This document shows, piece by piece, positions 8,935 to 18,385 of a stretch of DNA of 64,000 bases (positions within the stretch are counted from its first letter, which is position 1; the number at the start of each line of letters is the position of its first letter). This DNA is from Saprospiraceae bacterium (GTDB lineage Bacteria > Bacteroidota > Bacteroidia > Chitinophagales > Saprospiraceae): contig JADKBV010000011.1 in the NCBI GenBank assembly GCA_016714895.1, positions 186,001-250,000 on the forward strand. The letters are read 5' to 3'. Below the pieces are notes generated by a model. The model did no database searches and had not been told where the DNA came from. It saw nothing but the letters and a program-made list of their open reading frames with translations. A program made the translations under genes and the position numbers.

Positions 8935-9030
8935 TCTCCTTACCAGATACAAATATAAATGATAATCTTATTGGGTAGCAGCTTTTGTGAAAAAAAAGTC
9001 TAAAAAATTGAGTTTAGTTACGTCATGGTG
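8935..9030 (-). repeat. Dispersed 5' element, copy 2 (cut off from TPR gene by the IS)
   Basis: Shares CTTACCAGATACAAATATAA, the GATAATCTTATT block, GCTTTTGTGAAAAAAAAGT and the TCTAAAAAATTG region with the other copies. A minus-strand TATATTTG is complementary to 8950-8957. An AAACG block lies at 8920-8930. Subtracting the IS places it about 185 bp before the TPR start codon, as in the other cassettes. Confidence 0.6.
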
Positions 9031-9165
9031 GTATCCGGATGGCGGATTTTGTTGATGTAAGAGATACTATGATGATTTTAATCAGGAACTGGTAAATACG
9101 TATAAGTAACAATCTTTCTGAATATATTTTAATGCTTTTTTTCTTCTTACTAATGCAACTTGCTT

Positions 9166-12100
9166 TTACCTAATTAATATCTCTGAAATTCTTTTCCATT
9201 CTACACCACTTAATGAAGAGTTTAAAGGCTTCAAACCATCCCAATCAGAATTTGTTAAATTATTAACTCTATGTCTTAAACTCTTGTATGAATACTCATT
9301 TAAGTTTTTATCCAAAATATTTTGAAGTGAAAATGATAATGCTCTTGGAGCACCAATCATTCTAAAGGCTAAAGCTTCTTCATTATCAACACCAAAATAA
9401 ACCAATGATGGTATATGTGAATCCTTAATTTCCTCTTTCCCTCTTATAATGCCTTCCAATGCACTTAAGCCCCATGATGCCTTAAAACGGATGTCATTCA
9501 TTTTTTTAACAAAATCGGTAATCCGTTTTTCTGTTTCTTGCTCATTTTTATTTTGAAAATTAAATGAAGGATGTAAATTAGCAATATTGGACAATTTATC
9601 TCCCTTCACCCAATCAATGATAATTTTAGCATATAATTCAGGGTTAAATGGAGTGACGCTGTCTTCCACACCCAAATTGGTTTCTTTCAGTTCCGCTATA
9701 ACTCTAATTTTTTTAGTAAGATTATCAATATTTTGTTTATTAAATAGTTGTTCTTTCTTCCAAGAATTCAAATCATTAATTTCGGAATTTTGAGAAGCTA
9801 CAGCCATTACTCTTAAAACTGAAGGAACTGAAAATCCTGTCTTATCTGCAAAACTTAACGCACCACTTTGATTTTTATATTTTGATTGAATATGTAAATA
9901 TATTGATTTACATATTGAGATGAACTTCTCCTTTTTTTCTGATGTGTCTAACAAATAGTATTCTAACGAGTCTTTGAACAAATCCTCTATTTCTGAAACA
10001 AAGTATTCATTTTCACCAACAGTGAGTAAATGGACAAAATATTGAATTAATGGTGAAAGGGAGTCTGAATAATCTCTTAATAAATCTTTTAAGCCATTAA
10101 CCTCTTTCAGCTTCTGTTCAATTTTGTCAGCATTTTCAAAAAGTTCTGCTAAAACACTTGTTAATTCATTAGCGCTTTTGTTTATTAAACTTTTAGCACT
10201 ATCGATATTCTCTGCACTATTAAAGGGAAGAATAATTTTACCATAATTATCAACTAAAGTCCTACCTGCTCTTCCTGCAATATTCCAAAAATCATTTGAA
10301 TCAAGCTTGCTGTCTCTTCCTTTTCTAAAGTCATCGAAAAATACAGTTGAAACAGGAAAGTTTACTCCTTCTGCTATTGTTGTAGTTGCACATACAAATT
10401 TTATTTGCTTTTCTCTAATTAAATGCTCAACTAATAATTTTGTTTCGTCTGACATTCCTGAATGATGTGTAACAATGCCCTTTTCAATTACTCTTGATAA
10501 GGTCGTTTGTCTTCCTACTTCATCTTCAATAAACTTTTTGACAAGTTTGACATCATCATTTGCGTTAAATAGATTTACTTTATCATAAATAAATTTAGCT
10601 CTGGTGTTTGCAGTTCCTTTTCCGTAGCACAAGACCAAAAGTGTTTTCTCATTTTCTGAAAAATGCTTAATCGAAAACTCAAGTATTTTGTCTTTTGCAC
10701 CTGTACTTTCAAGGATATATGGATTTTCTATAATTGTTTTTCCTATTGGCTTTATAGATTCATAAGGTGAATGAAGTACTTCTAAGTGAATTTCATTTTT
10801 TGTTAATGTGGGAGTTATTTTGGTATCTATTCCCAATAGTAGTTTTTCAGAAGGTTTCCAATCTATAGCAATGGAATTACCACCACCAAGCCATTCTGTA
10901 ATTATCGTATCAGCATTTTTTATAAATGGTGATAGCAACATATATTTGGCGTTAGGTCTTTCTCTCCTCAAAATAGCTAATAACAATTCCAATTTAGCAC
11001 CACGTTCTCCATTTTGAATAGTGTGTGCTTCGTCAAGAATAAACATTGAAACATCATCTACAGAAGGATGCTTTCTTCTAATTAATAAATCAAGCTTTTC
11101 AGGAGTAGAAACAAGAACATCTATATTATCATCTCCACTTAAAAATGAATCTTCCGTTGGGTCTATTTCAATTGCTGATGAAGTTTTCTCAATTACAAAA
11201 TCAAGCGGTTCCAAATCTGACTTTAATTCAAAGTAAACTTGGTTTACCAATGCCCTTGAAGGCACTATATAAACAATTTTTGCATCTACTCTTAATGCCT
11301 TGGTTACAATTATATTAAATTCAGCTAAAAGTGTTTTGCCAGCACTTGTTGGCATCTGCAAAACGGTAACATTAGCAGCAACATCAAGCAGATTTTTTTC
11401 AGTCAAAGCTTCTCTCTGAGAAGGTAACAGTTCTAATACTCCTAATTTTGCTTTTTGCTCACACAGTTTTCTTACTATGTCCCCTAATTTTGTGTTAGTC
11501 CAAATGGCATTTTTATACAATGTATTCAAACCAAACTCGAAAAGCTGAAATACACTGTTTAATCTGGGTTCACTTTTGACTAATTTCTTTGCTACATCCA
11601 AATGTTGTCTGATAACCGCATCTAATCGCTCTTTATAATCATATCCTTTCTTCAGATAGGTAGCGGTCTCTACAACTGCTTTTGAAAGATGATATAATGA
11701 AAGTAATTTATATGCTTCTTGGACTTCATTTGCTGTAGAAAACTGTTTTAAGTATGTTTCTTCATAAAGTTGTTGTTCTTGCTTTAAGGACTCGATTACA
11801 GCTAAAGCTCTTTCAATATCTGAGAAACCATTTTGCTTACGCACTAACAAAATATAGGCTTCAAATGCCTTATTGAGTAGTTTATATTTCCAATTTGAAT
11901 TTTCCTCAGTAACAGGATTGTACTCTTTCAAATCTACCCTGATACTTATTTGTTTATCCGCTTTTAATGCAACATTTGCCAAATAAAAGTAATAAAGTGT
12001 TTTAGAATCAACGCCTTCTATTCCAAATACATCTTCAAACAAAGAAGTGCCTTTTTCGGAATTTATGTTAATAGATTTTAAAAGTTTGTAAGCAATGGCT

Positions 12101-12291
12101 TTTTCATATCCGTTTTCAGTTTCAGAAAAAATAGCGTTGATTAAAAAGAAAGAGAGACGTAGAACCTCCCCATCATTTAATTCAGACACATATGGGAGTT
12201 TGAGTTGACCCAAAATGTACCTCTTTTCACTTTCATTGAGTAGTGAAATGATGGATTCCTTTTGCAATATGTTATTGATAAAATTGCTCAT
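9166..12291 (-). CDS. hamB: Hachiman-type superfamily 2 helicase (HamB)
   Basis: A 1041-residue protein with Ski2-like superfamily 2 helicase motifs: Walker A MPTSAGKT at about residue 312, DEAH in ILDEAH at about 419, THHSG near 605, CATTTIAEGVNFP (motif V), and WNIAGRAGR (motif VI) at about 668-676. The first 290 residues are a helical N-terminal region. Its start codon lies 2 bp after the stop of a DUF1837/HamA-like nuclease gene, which is the gene order of the Hachiman anti-phage system. Known role of the family: HamB surveys DNA with ATP-driven translocation and controls the HamA nuclease. Motif III reads LLSPF rather than SAT, as in some Ski2-like enzymes. Confidence 0.82.
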   Translation of the reverse strand: MSNFINNILQKESIISLLNESEKRYILGQLKLPYVSELNDGEVLRLSFFLINAIFSETENGYEKAIAYKLLKSININSEKGTSLFEDVFGIEGVDSKTLYYFYLANVALKADKQISIRVDLKEYNPVTEENSNWKYKLLNKAFEAYILLVRKQNGFSDIERALAVIESLKQEQQLYEETYLKQFSTANEVQEAYKLLSLYHLSKAVVETATYLKKGYDYKERLDAVIRQHLDVAKKLVKSEPRLNSVFQLFEFGLNTLYKNAIWTNTKLGDIVRKLCEQKAKLGVLELLPSQREALTEKNLLDVAANVTVLQMPTSAGKTLLAEFNIIVTKALRVDAKIVYIVPSRALVNQVYFELKSDLEPLDFVIEKTSSAIEIDPTEDSFLSGDDNIDVLVSTPEKLDLLIRRKHPSVDDVSMFILDEAHTIQNGERGAKLELLLAILRRERPNAKYMLLSPFIKNADTIITEWLGGGNSIAIDWKPSEKLLLGIDTKITPTLTKNEIHLEVLHSPYESIKPIGKTIIENPYILESTGAKDKILEFSIKHFSENEKTLLVLCYGKGTANTRAKFIYDKVNLFNANDDVKLVKKFIEDEVGRQTTLSRVIEKGIVTHHSGMSDETKLLVEHLIREKQIKFVCATTTIAEGVNFPVSTVFFDDFRKGRDSKLDSNDFWNIAGRAGRTLVDNYGKIILPFNSAENIDSAKSLINKSANELTSVLAELFENADKIEQKLKEVNGLKDLLRDYSDSLSPLIQYFVHLLTVGENEYFVSEIEDLFKDSLEYYLLDTSEKKEKFISICKSIYLHIQSKYKNQSGALSFADKTGFSVPSVLRVMAVASQNSEINDLNSWKKEQLFNKQNIDNLTKKIRVIAELKETNLGVEDSVTPFNPELYAKIIIDWVKGDKLSNIANLHPSFNFQNKNEQETEKRITDFVKKMNDIRFKASWGLSALEGIIRGKEEIKDSHIPSLVYFGVDNEEALAFRMIGAPRALSFSLQNILDKNLNEYSYKSLRHRVNNLTNSDWDGLKPLNSSLSGVEWKRISEILIR

Positions 12292-12293
12292 AT

Positions 12294-13127
12294 TTAGCTT
12301 GCTATCAACTCTTGGACTTTTGTATAAAATAAATCGACAGTATCATTTATTGTTTTACCGCTAAATGAAATAATTGAGAAGTGAACTTTGCCCGGTTCAA
12401 AATCAACTTGATTTGATTTCATTTTGCCAAAATCAGAGCTTTCATTGACGCAAGTGTAGTCTCTGACTAATGTACAACCATAAGTTATACTGAAATTATC
12501 AGTCAATTGATTTTCAATGCTAATTATCGCAAAACCTAAAATTGCTGCATCATGAGCATTTAATCTACGAACATAATCTGTTAATCTTTGCACAACTATT
12601 GGAGTTTCATTCTTATGCTTAGATTGTGTATTGTATATAGAATCAATATTCAAATCAACAACTGCAGGGGGAGATTTTTTGTCAGCAGAAACTTTTGCCT
12701 CACCTAACAAGATTTCCACCTGAGTATCTCCTACTTTCCTATACCCAATTGCATCAAGACCTCTACCTGGTAATTCTGCCCTCTCTCTGAAAGTGATGTT
12801 TTTAAGTGGAATAACAAATCTCTCTCCATCAGGAAGTTTCTCCTCAAAGTAATAGGTCATTAATAATTCGCCTAAATCACTTCTGTAAATATCATTGAGA
12901 GCTATCGGATTTATCCCTTGCTCTCTTTTATTATCAATAGGAATAGCGTTTTTGTTAATAATTTTTTTTAATGCATCTGTTCCAAAACCTAGATTGTTAA
13001 ATAATGCTTGTTCACTTATGTCTTTGATATCAAAATGAGTTTGTGACCGCTGTTTCAAATACATATTAGCGAACTTATTTATAAAACAATCAATGACTGG
13101 TATATCAAATTTGTGGTTTTTGTGCAT
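12294..13127 (-). CDS. hamA: Hachiman-type nuclease (HamA, DUF1837)
   Basis: A 277-residue protein of the size and layout of HamA. A PD-(D/E)XK-type site is visible: GRGLDAIG at about 118-125 supplies the Asp, and ILLGEAKVS at about 137-145 supplies the E-x-K. In Hachiman, HamA is a DNase held in check by HamB until damaged or foreign DNA is met. It is first in a two-gene minus-strand unit with hamB. The leader to the nearest promoter-like element is longer here (about 290 bp) than in the other cassettes. Confidence 0.78.
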   Translation of the reverse strand: MHKNHKFDIPVIDCFINKFANMYLKQRSQTHFDIKDISEQALFNNLGFGTDALKKIINKNAIPIDNKREQGINPIALNDIYRSDLGELLMTYYFEEKLPDGERFVIPLKNITFRERAELPGRGLDAIGYRKVGDTQVEILLGEAKVSADKKSPPAVVDLNIDSIYNTQSKHKNETPIVVQRLTDYVRRLNAHDAAILGFAIISIENQLTDNFSITYGCTLVRDYTCVNESSDFGKMKSNQVDFEPGKVHFSIISFSGKTINDTVDLFYTKVQELIAS

Positions 13128-13400
13128 AAATTTAAATCAGTTAAAAAATTACCTGTATTTTTCAATTAAGAGTAAAAATGCAGATTAACAAAGTTTTTGC
13201 ATATTTGATAAAATTATATATATTATTCTTTATAATGGTGGCATGTTATTACGGACGGTTTCCTCTTTTATAACGAGGTATAACTTACAAATAAACGAAA
13301 CTCCTTTTTAACCTTGTATAAAATACTGATATACAACATATAAATCTAATATTTTGACTTTGTTTAATCGTTTAGTAACGTTTACGATACTGTTAAGAAC

Positions 13401-13492
13401 GCTTATCCGAACAGAAGACAAATATATAAGATAATATTCTATGATAGTAGCTTTTGTTAAAAAAAGGCTAAAAATATTGGTGAGGAAGAAGT
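13401..13492 (-). repeat. Dispersed 5' element, copy 3 (before hamAB)
   Basis: Shares ACAAATAT-AAGATAAT, GTAGCTTTTGT-AAAAAAAG, TAAAAATATT and GGTGAGGAAG with the other copies. A minus-strand TATATTTG is complementary to 13419-13426. AACG blocks lie at 13366-13402. The rest of 13128-13661 is AT-rich and shows no gene; the 67-codon frame across it is spurious. Confidence 0.6.
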
Positions 13493-13661
13493 CATATGAT
13501 GTTTTAACCATGGATCATATAGGTTTAAGAGATATCCTGATGATTTGGATTTATATGTTATATAGACCAAATTTTTAAGTTTGCATTCGCTGATAGGTAT
13601 TCATTTTGCTTACCAAGTTTTTCTTAAAAATCACTATTTTTACCCTTAAATATAAAAAATT

Positions 13662-14015
13662 ATGGTACGACACATTCCGGGTTATCTCATTAGGGATAAA
13701 CTCAAAAGAAAGGGGATCAAAGTTTCTGATGTAGCCCTGCATATGGGGGTTCATGATAGTACGGTCACACGGTATTTTAACAATGATTTAAGTATGCCGG
13801 CAGATTTTTTGCTCCGGATGGCAAAGTTTGCTGAGATCGATGTCAATGAATTTTTGGATTGGGGAGAAACTGCTGCTCAAAAAGAACTGAGGATAAATGG
13901 TAAACCCATCCGGCCCGAAAAATCAGAACTCAATGAATTGCTCAAAGAAGTGATAAAACGCATAGAGTTGCTTGAAAAGGAGGTAGAATTGCTCCGACAC
14001 AGAAGGTTTCGTTAA
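13662..14015 (+). CDS. XRE-type helix-turn-helix regulator
   Basis: A 117-residue protein. The N-terminal 65 residues fit a Cro/C1-type helix-turn-helix (KVSDVALHMGVHDSTVTRYF), followed by MPADFLLRMAKFAEIDVNEFL. The last 35 residues form a leucine-rich coiled coil (LLKEVIKRIELLEKEVELL), probably for dimerisation. The gene faces away from hamAB and stands alone. It may regulate a neighbouring cassette, but nothing in the sequence ties it to a target. A bidirectional terminator follows. Confidence 0.75.
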   Translation: MVRHIPGYLIRDKLKRKGIKVSDVALHMGVHDSTVTRYFNNDLSMPADFLLRMAKFAEIDVNEFLDWGETAAQKELRINGKPIRPEKSELNELLKEVIKRIELLEKEVELLRHRRFR

Positions 14016-14074
14016 GGGATACGAACAGGTATATCCCTCTGTTAGCTGATCAAAGCCGGATGTTTTGAGATAGG

Positions 14075-14116
14075 CACAAAAAAAAAGACACATGATATTT
14101 CATGTGCCTTTTTTTT
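14075..14116. terminator. Bidirectional intrinsic terminator
   Basis: A 7-bp stem CACATGA (14089-14095) pairs with TCATGTG (14100-14106) around a TATT loop. It has an A run on the left and a T run on the right, so it can end transcription from both the XRE gene and the convergent DUF6261 gene. Confidence 0.8.
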
Positions 14117-14133
14117 GAAAGAATCTTAGATGA

Positions 14134-14898
14134 TTATGATTCAGTGAGTATTACAGAATCCATGTCTCCCGCCGTTTCTTTTTTTCTGTCTCCCTGGCGG
14201 CCATTGAGAATAAACCGGTAACTTCTCATCATAGTGTTGATCTTTTTGATGATCTCTATATAAGAAGCATTATCCTCTGTAAGGCGGATATGTGCTTCCG
14301 TATCGGCTACCAATTCGTCAAACAATTTTTTGATGTTGGCTCTTTTTAGCCGGATATTGGTGTTTTGTCTGGCTGACTCCTCTTTGAGCAGGTACAATTC
14401 TTTGTAATCGTTATTGTGTTGTTCTAATATTGTCATCCATTCATTCAGTCCGAGGGTCGTCATCGCTTGGGTAAGGTTGGGTTTTTCCATCCAATCCTTT
14501 CGCAAAGCATCAATACTGGAAGTTTTGTGTGGCGCACTCAGTTTTGTCCAGGCACCACCGTGCAGCAAATAGTTATTAAGCAATGAAGAAGCAGGTTTGG
14601 CGGTTTCGACACCTCTCAACAGGATAGAGTCAAGAACCAGTTTGAGTGCTCTCATCATTTTACCTCTTTTGCTGTCAGCAGCAGAGAGTTCAGGAGTGAC
14701 GTCATTACCTAAAGGAGATTGAAATACTTCTTCCATATCTACGATAGCAAGCTGCAGATCAGCCAGTCTTTTGCCAAGATTGAGGTTAGAAGCATTGTTT
14801 CTGTCGTAAAAAGCGATGACGTTGTTCATCAAGGTAAGGAATTCCCCGTTTTTTAATTTGTTTACGGTAGAAATGTTATTAACTTTCATGGTATACAT
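14134..14898 (-). CDS. DUF6261-like protein
   Basis: A 254-residue soluble, mostly helical protein without a signal peptide. It resembles the DUF6261 family of Bacteroidota: MNNVIAFYDRNNASNLNLGKRLADLQ near the start, then the pattern GRQGDRKK near the end. The likely start is the second Met (MKVNN, residue 4). Function unknown. It converges on the XRE gene through a shared terminator. Its upstream side opens on to the AT-rich stretch with the CACGTG array. Confidence 0.65.
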   Translation of the reverse strand: MYTMKVNNISTVNKLKNGEFLTLMNNVIAFYDRNNASNLNLGKRLADLQLAIVDMEEVFQSPLGNDVTPELSAADSKRGKMMRALKLVLDSILLRGVETAKPASSLLNNYLLHGGAWTKLSAPHKTSSIDALRKDWMEKPNLTQAMTTLGLNEWMTILEQHNNDYKELYLLKEESARQNTNIRLKRANIKKLFDELVADTEAHIRLTEDNASYIEIIKKINTMMRSYRFILNGRQGDRKKETAGDMDSVILTES

Positions 14899-15254
14899 GT
14901 TTTTAAAAATGAATAAATAAAATAATTACATAGTTCGTCTCAAAACCAGAGAAAGTTTTTGATGGCCGATCGGGGATCCTTAAACGTATGACCGACCATT
15001 AAAAAACTACTCTGAGATTGATCAGATTGTCGGTACAAAGATATAGGCATTTTTTCGAATAATTCAAAGGAATTTTCAAAAAAGAGTTGCGATTTTAGCA
15101 AAAATTCTGCGTAAAATGGAAGTTTTGCGCAATTTCCGTCAAATTTTTAGTTAATAAAACGTTAACAATGCTAAATCCGCAACTTTTGACGGTTTGGCCA
15201 TTTTTTCCGAAGGTGATTTGATCCGTTTTTTTGACCCTTTTGGATCAAAATTTT

Positions 15255-15530
15255 CGGAAAAAAACACGTGATTTTTTGAACCTGCCGACGATTTTTAGAA
15301 AAAAAACACGTGATTTTTTGTGTCCGCCGACGTTTTTTGAAGAAAAAACACGTGTTTTTTTGTGTCTGCCGACGATTTTTAAAGAAAAAACACGTGTTTT
15401 TTTGTGCCCGCCGACGTTTTTAAAGAAAAAACACGTGATTATTTGTGTCCGCCGACGATTTTTAAAGAAAAAACACGTGTTTTTTTGTGCCCGCCGACGT
15501 TTTTTGAAGAAAAAACACGTGTTTTTTTCT
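15255..15530. repeat. Tandem array of seven CACGTG palindromes, 42-bp period
   Basis: CACGTG occurs at 15265, 15307, 15349, 15391, 15432, 15474 and 15516, with spacing of 42, 42, 42, 41, 42 and 42 bp. Most lie in a longer palindrome AAAAAACACGTGTTTTTT. Between them is a conserved GCCGACG block (at 15284, 15326, 15368, 15410, 15451 and 15493) and a TTTTTGAAG or TTTTTAAAG stretch. The period is four helical turns. The 116-codon frame across it simply follows the 14-codon repeat and is not a gene. Confidence 0.9.
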
Positions 15531-15626
15531 GTCCGAAGCCCGGAAGATGCTTTTTCCCAAAATAAATTTTGGGGTAAATGATACCTTATATATATATAGG
15601 TGATGAATCAAAATGTGAAATCCAGG

Positions 15627-15758
15627 TTATCTGAATAAAGTGAAAATCAAATTTCCTGAATCATAGATATGGAGCATTACTTTGACTCCACAGATTTTGG
15701 TTTGCGCCAACCATAAATCATTGTCATCTTTTTTCTGTTTAAGCTGTGATACAGACAT
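15627..15758 (-). CDS. Possible small protein, 43 residues
   Basis: The frame ATG 15758 to TAA 15627 encodes a 43-residue polypeptide with protein-like composition (LKQKKDDNDLWLAQTKICGV, then a hydrophobic end). It lies between the CACGTG array and the DUF998-like gene. No family recognised; it could be chance in this AT-rich DNA. Confidence 0.25.
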   Translation of the reverse strand: MSVSQLKQKKDDNDLWLAQTKICGVKVMLHIYDSGNLIFTLFR

Positions 15759-15900
15759 GATCCTTATTTATAGCTTATATTGTTCGTTTCACACACTAAA
15801 ACTGGTATGTATTTTGTAAAGACAAAAACAAAAATTTTACACTGCGAGACGACCATCCGGAAAACATTGACTTATAATCTGTCACAAAGGATCTCTATGG

Positions 15901-16512
15901 TCAATCCGTTCTCTTCTCCAAAAAATCTTCGGCCCTGGTAAAATATTCGATGGTTAAAATCAACAGGATAAAACAAAAAAACGTGACTTTTTGCATCACG
16001 GCCAACAAGCCCCAATCCCCGGCGCCATACAGGTACAAAGTGAAATAAAAGATTAAAAGGCTCACGATACAAAACATCTTCAACCAAAACATTTTTGTTT
16101 TGAGTATAAATACGGTAATGTAAAACAAACCAAGCATGGTCAACGTACTGGAAACAGGTACCATAATGTCATGTAAGGGTGTTGTTATTAAAAAGATTAA
16201 TAACATATTAATATAACCCACAGAAGTCAAAACCAGCGCTGTATGTTTATGCGGTATTTTTCGGGAGGTATAAATAAAAAAAAGCCCGTACCCTACAGAA
16301 TGGAAGACCATACCGATAAGTGCCCACATCCTTGATGGATTGTCAGCACCATTGAGTGCTTTGTCTAAAAACAAGTTGCTAAAAAAGTTATTGGACCAGT
16401 CAAATCCTTCGGAGTTTTTGTCAAGGATGGATCCGCCCGGATAAATTATGGTGGCTATAACAAGAAAAACCAAAGAAATGATTACACATATCAAAACCGA
16501 ATTTTTTACCAT
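15901..16512 (-). CDS. DUF998-like integral membrane protein
   Basis: A 203-residue protein with about six membrane helices. The first follows the N-terminus directly (LICVIISLVFLVIATIIY). A loop with FDWSNNFFSNLF and NPSRMWALIG follows, as in DUF998-type proteins. Function unknown. The SRPBCC gene 105 bp upstream lies on the same strand, and an SRPBCC/DUF998 pairing also occurs in the operon at 40-43 kb. Confidence 0.6.
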   Translation of the reverse strand: MVKNSVLICVIISLVFLVIATIIYPGGSILDKNSEGFDWSNNFFSNLFLDKALNGADNPSRMWALIGMVFHSVGYGLFFIYTSRKIPHKHTALVLTSVGYINMLLIFLITTPLHDIMVPVSSTLTMLGLFYITVFILKTKMFWLKMFCIVSLLIFYFTLYLYGAGDWGLLAVMQKVTFFCFILLILTIEYFTRAEDFLEKRTD

Positions 16513-16616
16513 TTAATCCCTGAATTTATTGATTATATTTTTGTATACTATTGAGATTGATTTTGAATACTATCGTTTTGCTGATGTAATGTCAACTGCC
16601 GGCACTGATTTCGAAT

Positions 16617-17111
16617 TTAATTATTCAACATTCCTTTCAAACCGATGTCTTTATTTCTTAAGTCAAGCCCACCTTCATAAACAGATTTCAGGTTTACTAG
16701 AAAAAAAGACCAACCGGAGTCACACCCAAGTCGGATTCCTTGTTTTGAATGATCGTCTGTCGGAATATTTTTTTGTGTTAGTTCTACGATTACATAATCT
16801 CCCTGAGCAGAAAGTTTTATGTCAACCAAACAGTTACCTGCAAAGGTAAATTGTAAAAAATCCTTTCCATTCGTATCCGTAATTTTGCCGTGTTCAGTAC
16901 TGTCAAATAAATACCAATTCCATTCGTAGGAAAATCCTTTTTCTATTGGGTTGTCCTGACCTATTGATGTTTCGTTAGTGTCAATAAAAACAGCCTTGCT
17001 TAAAAACCATTTTTCAATTTCTGCTGCTTTTGTCCAGGCGTTGTAAATATCAGAAAGTTTTGATTTAATGGCTATTTTTCGTGTAAATGTCGTCCAGTCG
17101 AAACCTGTCAT
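16617..17111 (-). CDS. SRPBCC (AHSA1-like) domain protein
   Basis: A 164-residue protein filling a single START/Bet v1-like fold. The start has the family pattern TTFTRKIAIKSKLSDIYNAWTKAAEIEKWF, followed by YEWNWYLFD, QFTFAG and GWSFFLVNLKSVYEGG at the C-terminus. Such proteins bind small hydrophobic ligands; the ligand here is unknown. It is probably co-transcribed with the DUF998-like gene downstream. Confidence 0.75.
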   Translation of the reverse strand: MTGFDWTTFTRKIAIKSKLSDIYNAWTKAAEIEKWFLSKAVFIDTNETSIGQDNPIEKGFSYEWNWYLFDSTEHGKITDTNGKDFLQFTFAGNCLVDIKLSAQGDYVIVELTQKNIPTDDHSKQGIRLGCDSGWSFFLVNLKSVYEGGLDLRNKDIGLKGMLNN

Positions 17112-17843
17112 TGTATATGTTTTATTTGTTATGAATGTTCTGATTGTTTTAACGGTATTTAGTTCGCATTATGTTTTCTGCCTACGTTTTGCAACTTTAA
17201 GAAGTTGGGGATTTATAAGTACAAAACTTGCAATTAAAAATCAAAAGTACAAAACAAACTTTAAATTAAGCCCGAAAACCCCAATTTCTTAAAACCGCTG
17301 TTAGTGGTTCGTTGTTTTTTTGCCAAATTAAGTTCATAAGATGATAAAATCAAAATTTAAACTATAAAATAAATATATCCAAAACAAGATAAAGTGTCTT
17401 AATTTTTTAAAAATATTGTAAATAGTAAAAAAGAAAAATCCAATATGTAAAATCGAAATAATTGTTAAATAAAATTACCAATTTAAAGATTTAAAACGGT
17501 GTATTGTTGTTGAGTAAATCGAAAAAAATATTGTTGTACAAATAAAGGTTATTTTCAAAATTTTAGGCATACCAAATAATTTTTGAAAATTTTATAGAAA
17601 AAGTAGGCAAATAGTAGAAAAAATAGCACCATTTGCGTCAATAAGAAATATCTTTTGCTTTTTCAATTTATTCATCAGGTCAATTTTTAGAATATTTCAT
17701 TCTATTCTTCCAAAGTAAACAAGTCCACTAATTAATGAAAACAATAATCGACTGCCTATTTTTCTCTTATTTGATAATTATTATCAATTAAGTCTGTTAG
17801 TTCGTTTACTATAAGTTCTTTGTCTCCCGCAAAAGTTGTTCTT
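17112..17843. other. AT-rich gene-free stretch
   Basis: No gene is supported in these 730 bases. Short frames next to the SRPBCC start are spurious. TTGATAATTATTATCAA at 17771-17787 is a near-perfect palindrome with some likeness to iron-regulator boxes, but it is too AT-rich to call. Confidence 0.5.
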
Positions 17844-18380
17844 TTAAGTTGATATTGTCATTACATATCTTCGTTGTCCTGCCTTGTGTTTAAAGTCAAA
17901 CCCAAGTCTGTCGAATATTGGTTTAAATCCCATAAATCTGTAACTTGGTGATTCTGGGTCAACCGGATATGCTTCCACATAATTTGCTCCATTATCTTTG
18001 GCATATTTTATGGCTTGTTTGATTAATTCTTCGGTAATTCCTTTTTGTCTGTATTCTTTTTTGATAAAAAAGCATACCAATGACCAAACATTACTCAGCA
18101 AACTATCGCCTGATAATTCTCGATAACATTCTCTTGGTGCGATTGAACACCACGCAATTGCTTCTGAATCATCATAACAAAGCAGTCCAACAGGATTTTG
18201 ATTGTCAACATAATTTTCCAATGACGCTTTCTTGTCGGCTTTGTTTGAACGATCTGTTCCTTTGTTCATATTTCTCCAAACCATACACCAGCAATTGTGT
18301 GGACCACCTTTACATTCAAAAAGTTTTTCCAAGTCTGTCCAATTGGATTTATCAACAGGTATGTAAAGTAATTCTGTCAT
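17844..18380 (-). CDS. GNAT family N-acetyltransferase
   Basis: A 178-residue enzyme. The N-terminal NCWCMVW stretch and the following SIAPRECYREL are typical of a GNAT subgroup. The acetyl-CoA-binding motif is FIKKEYRQKGITEELIKQAI (about 105-124), followed by YVEAYPVD and SYRFMGFKP. It transfers an acetyl group to an unknown amine substrate. A 40-codon small frame ends 5 bp before its start, and a dispersed 5' element lies about 193 bp upstream. Confidence 0.8.
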   Translation of the reverse strand: MTELLYIPVDKSNWTDLEKLFECKGGPHNCWCMVWRNMNKGTDRSNKADKKASLENYVDNQNPVGLLCYDDSEAIAWCSIAPRECYRELSGDSLLSNVWSLVCFFIKKEYRQKGITEELIKQAIKYAKDNGANYVEAYPVDPESPSYRFMGFKPIFDRLGFDFKHKAGQRRYVMTIST

Positions 18381-18385
18381 AAATT

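Noticed and set aside
13308..13511. 67-codon minus-strand frame in the hamA leader
   Set aside because: Covers the dispersed repeat and shows no protein character.
15255..15530. CRISPR array
   Set aside because: Intervals between repeats are themselves repeated, so there are no unique spacers, and no cas genes are present.
15231..15581. 116-codon frame across the CACGTG array
   Set aside because: It mirrors the 42-bp (14-codon) repeat with a one-base slip and has no start context; not a gene.
17771..17787. TTGATAATTATTATCAA as an iron-regulator box
   Set aside because: AT-only palindromes are expected in this DNA; no iron gene lies nearby.
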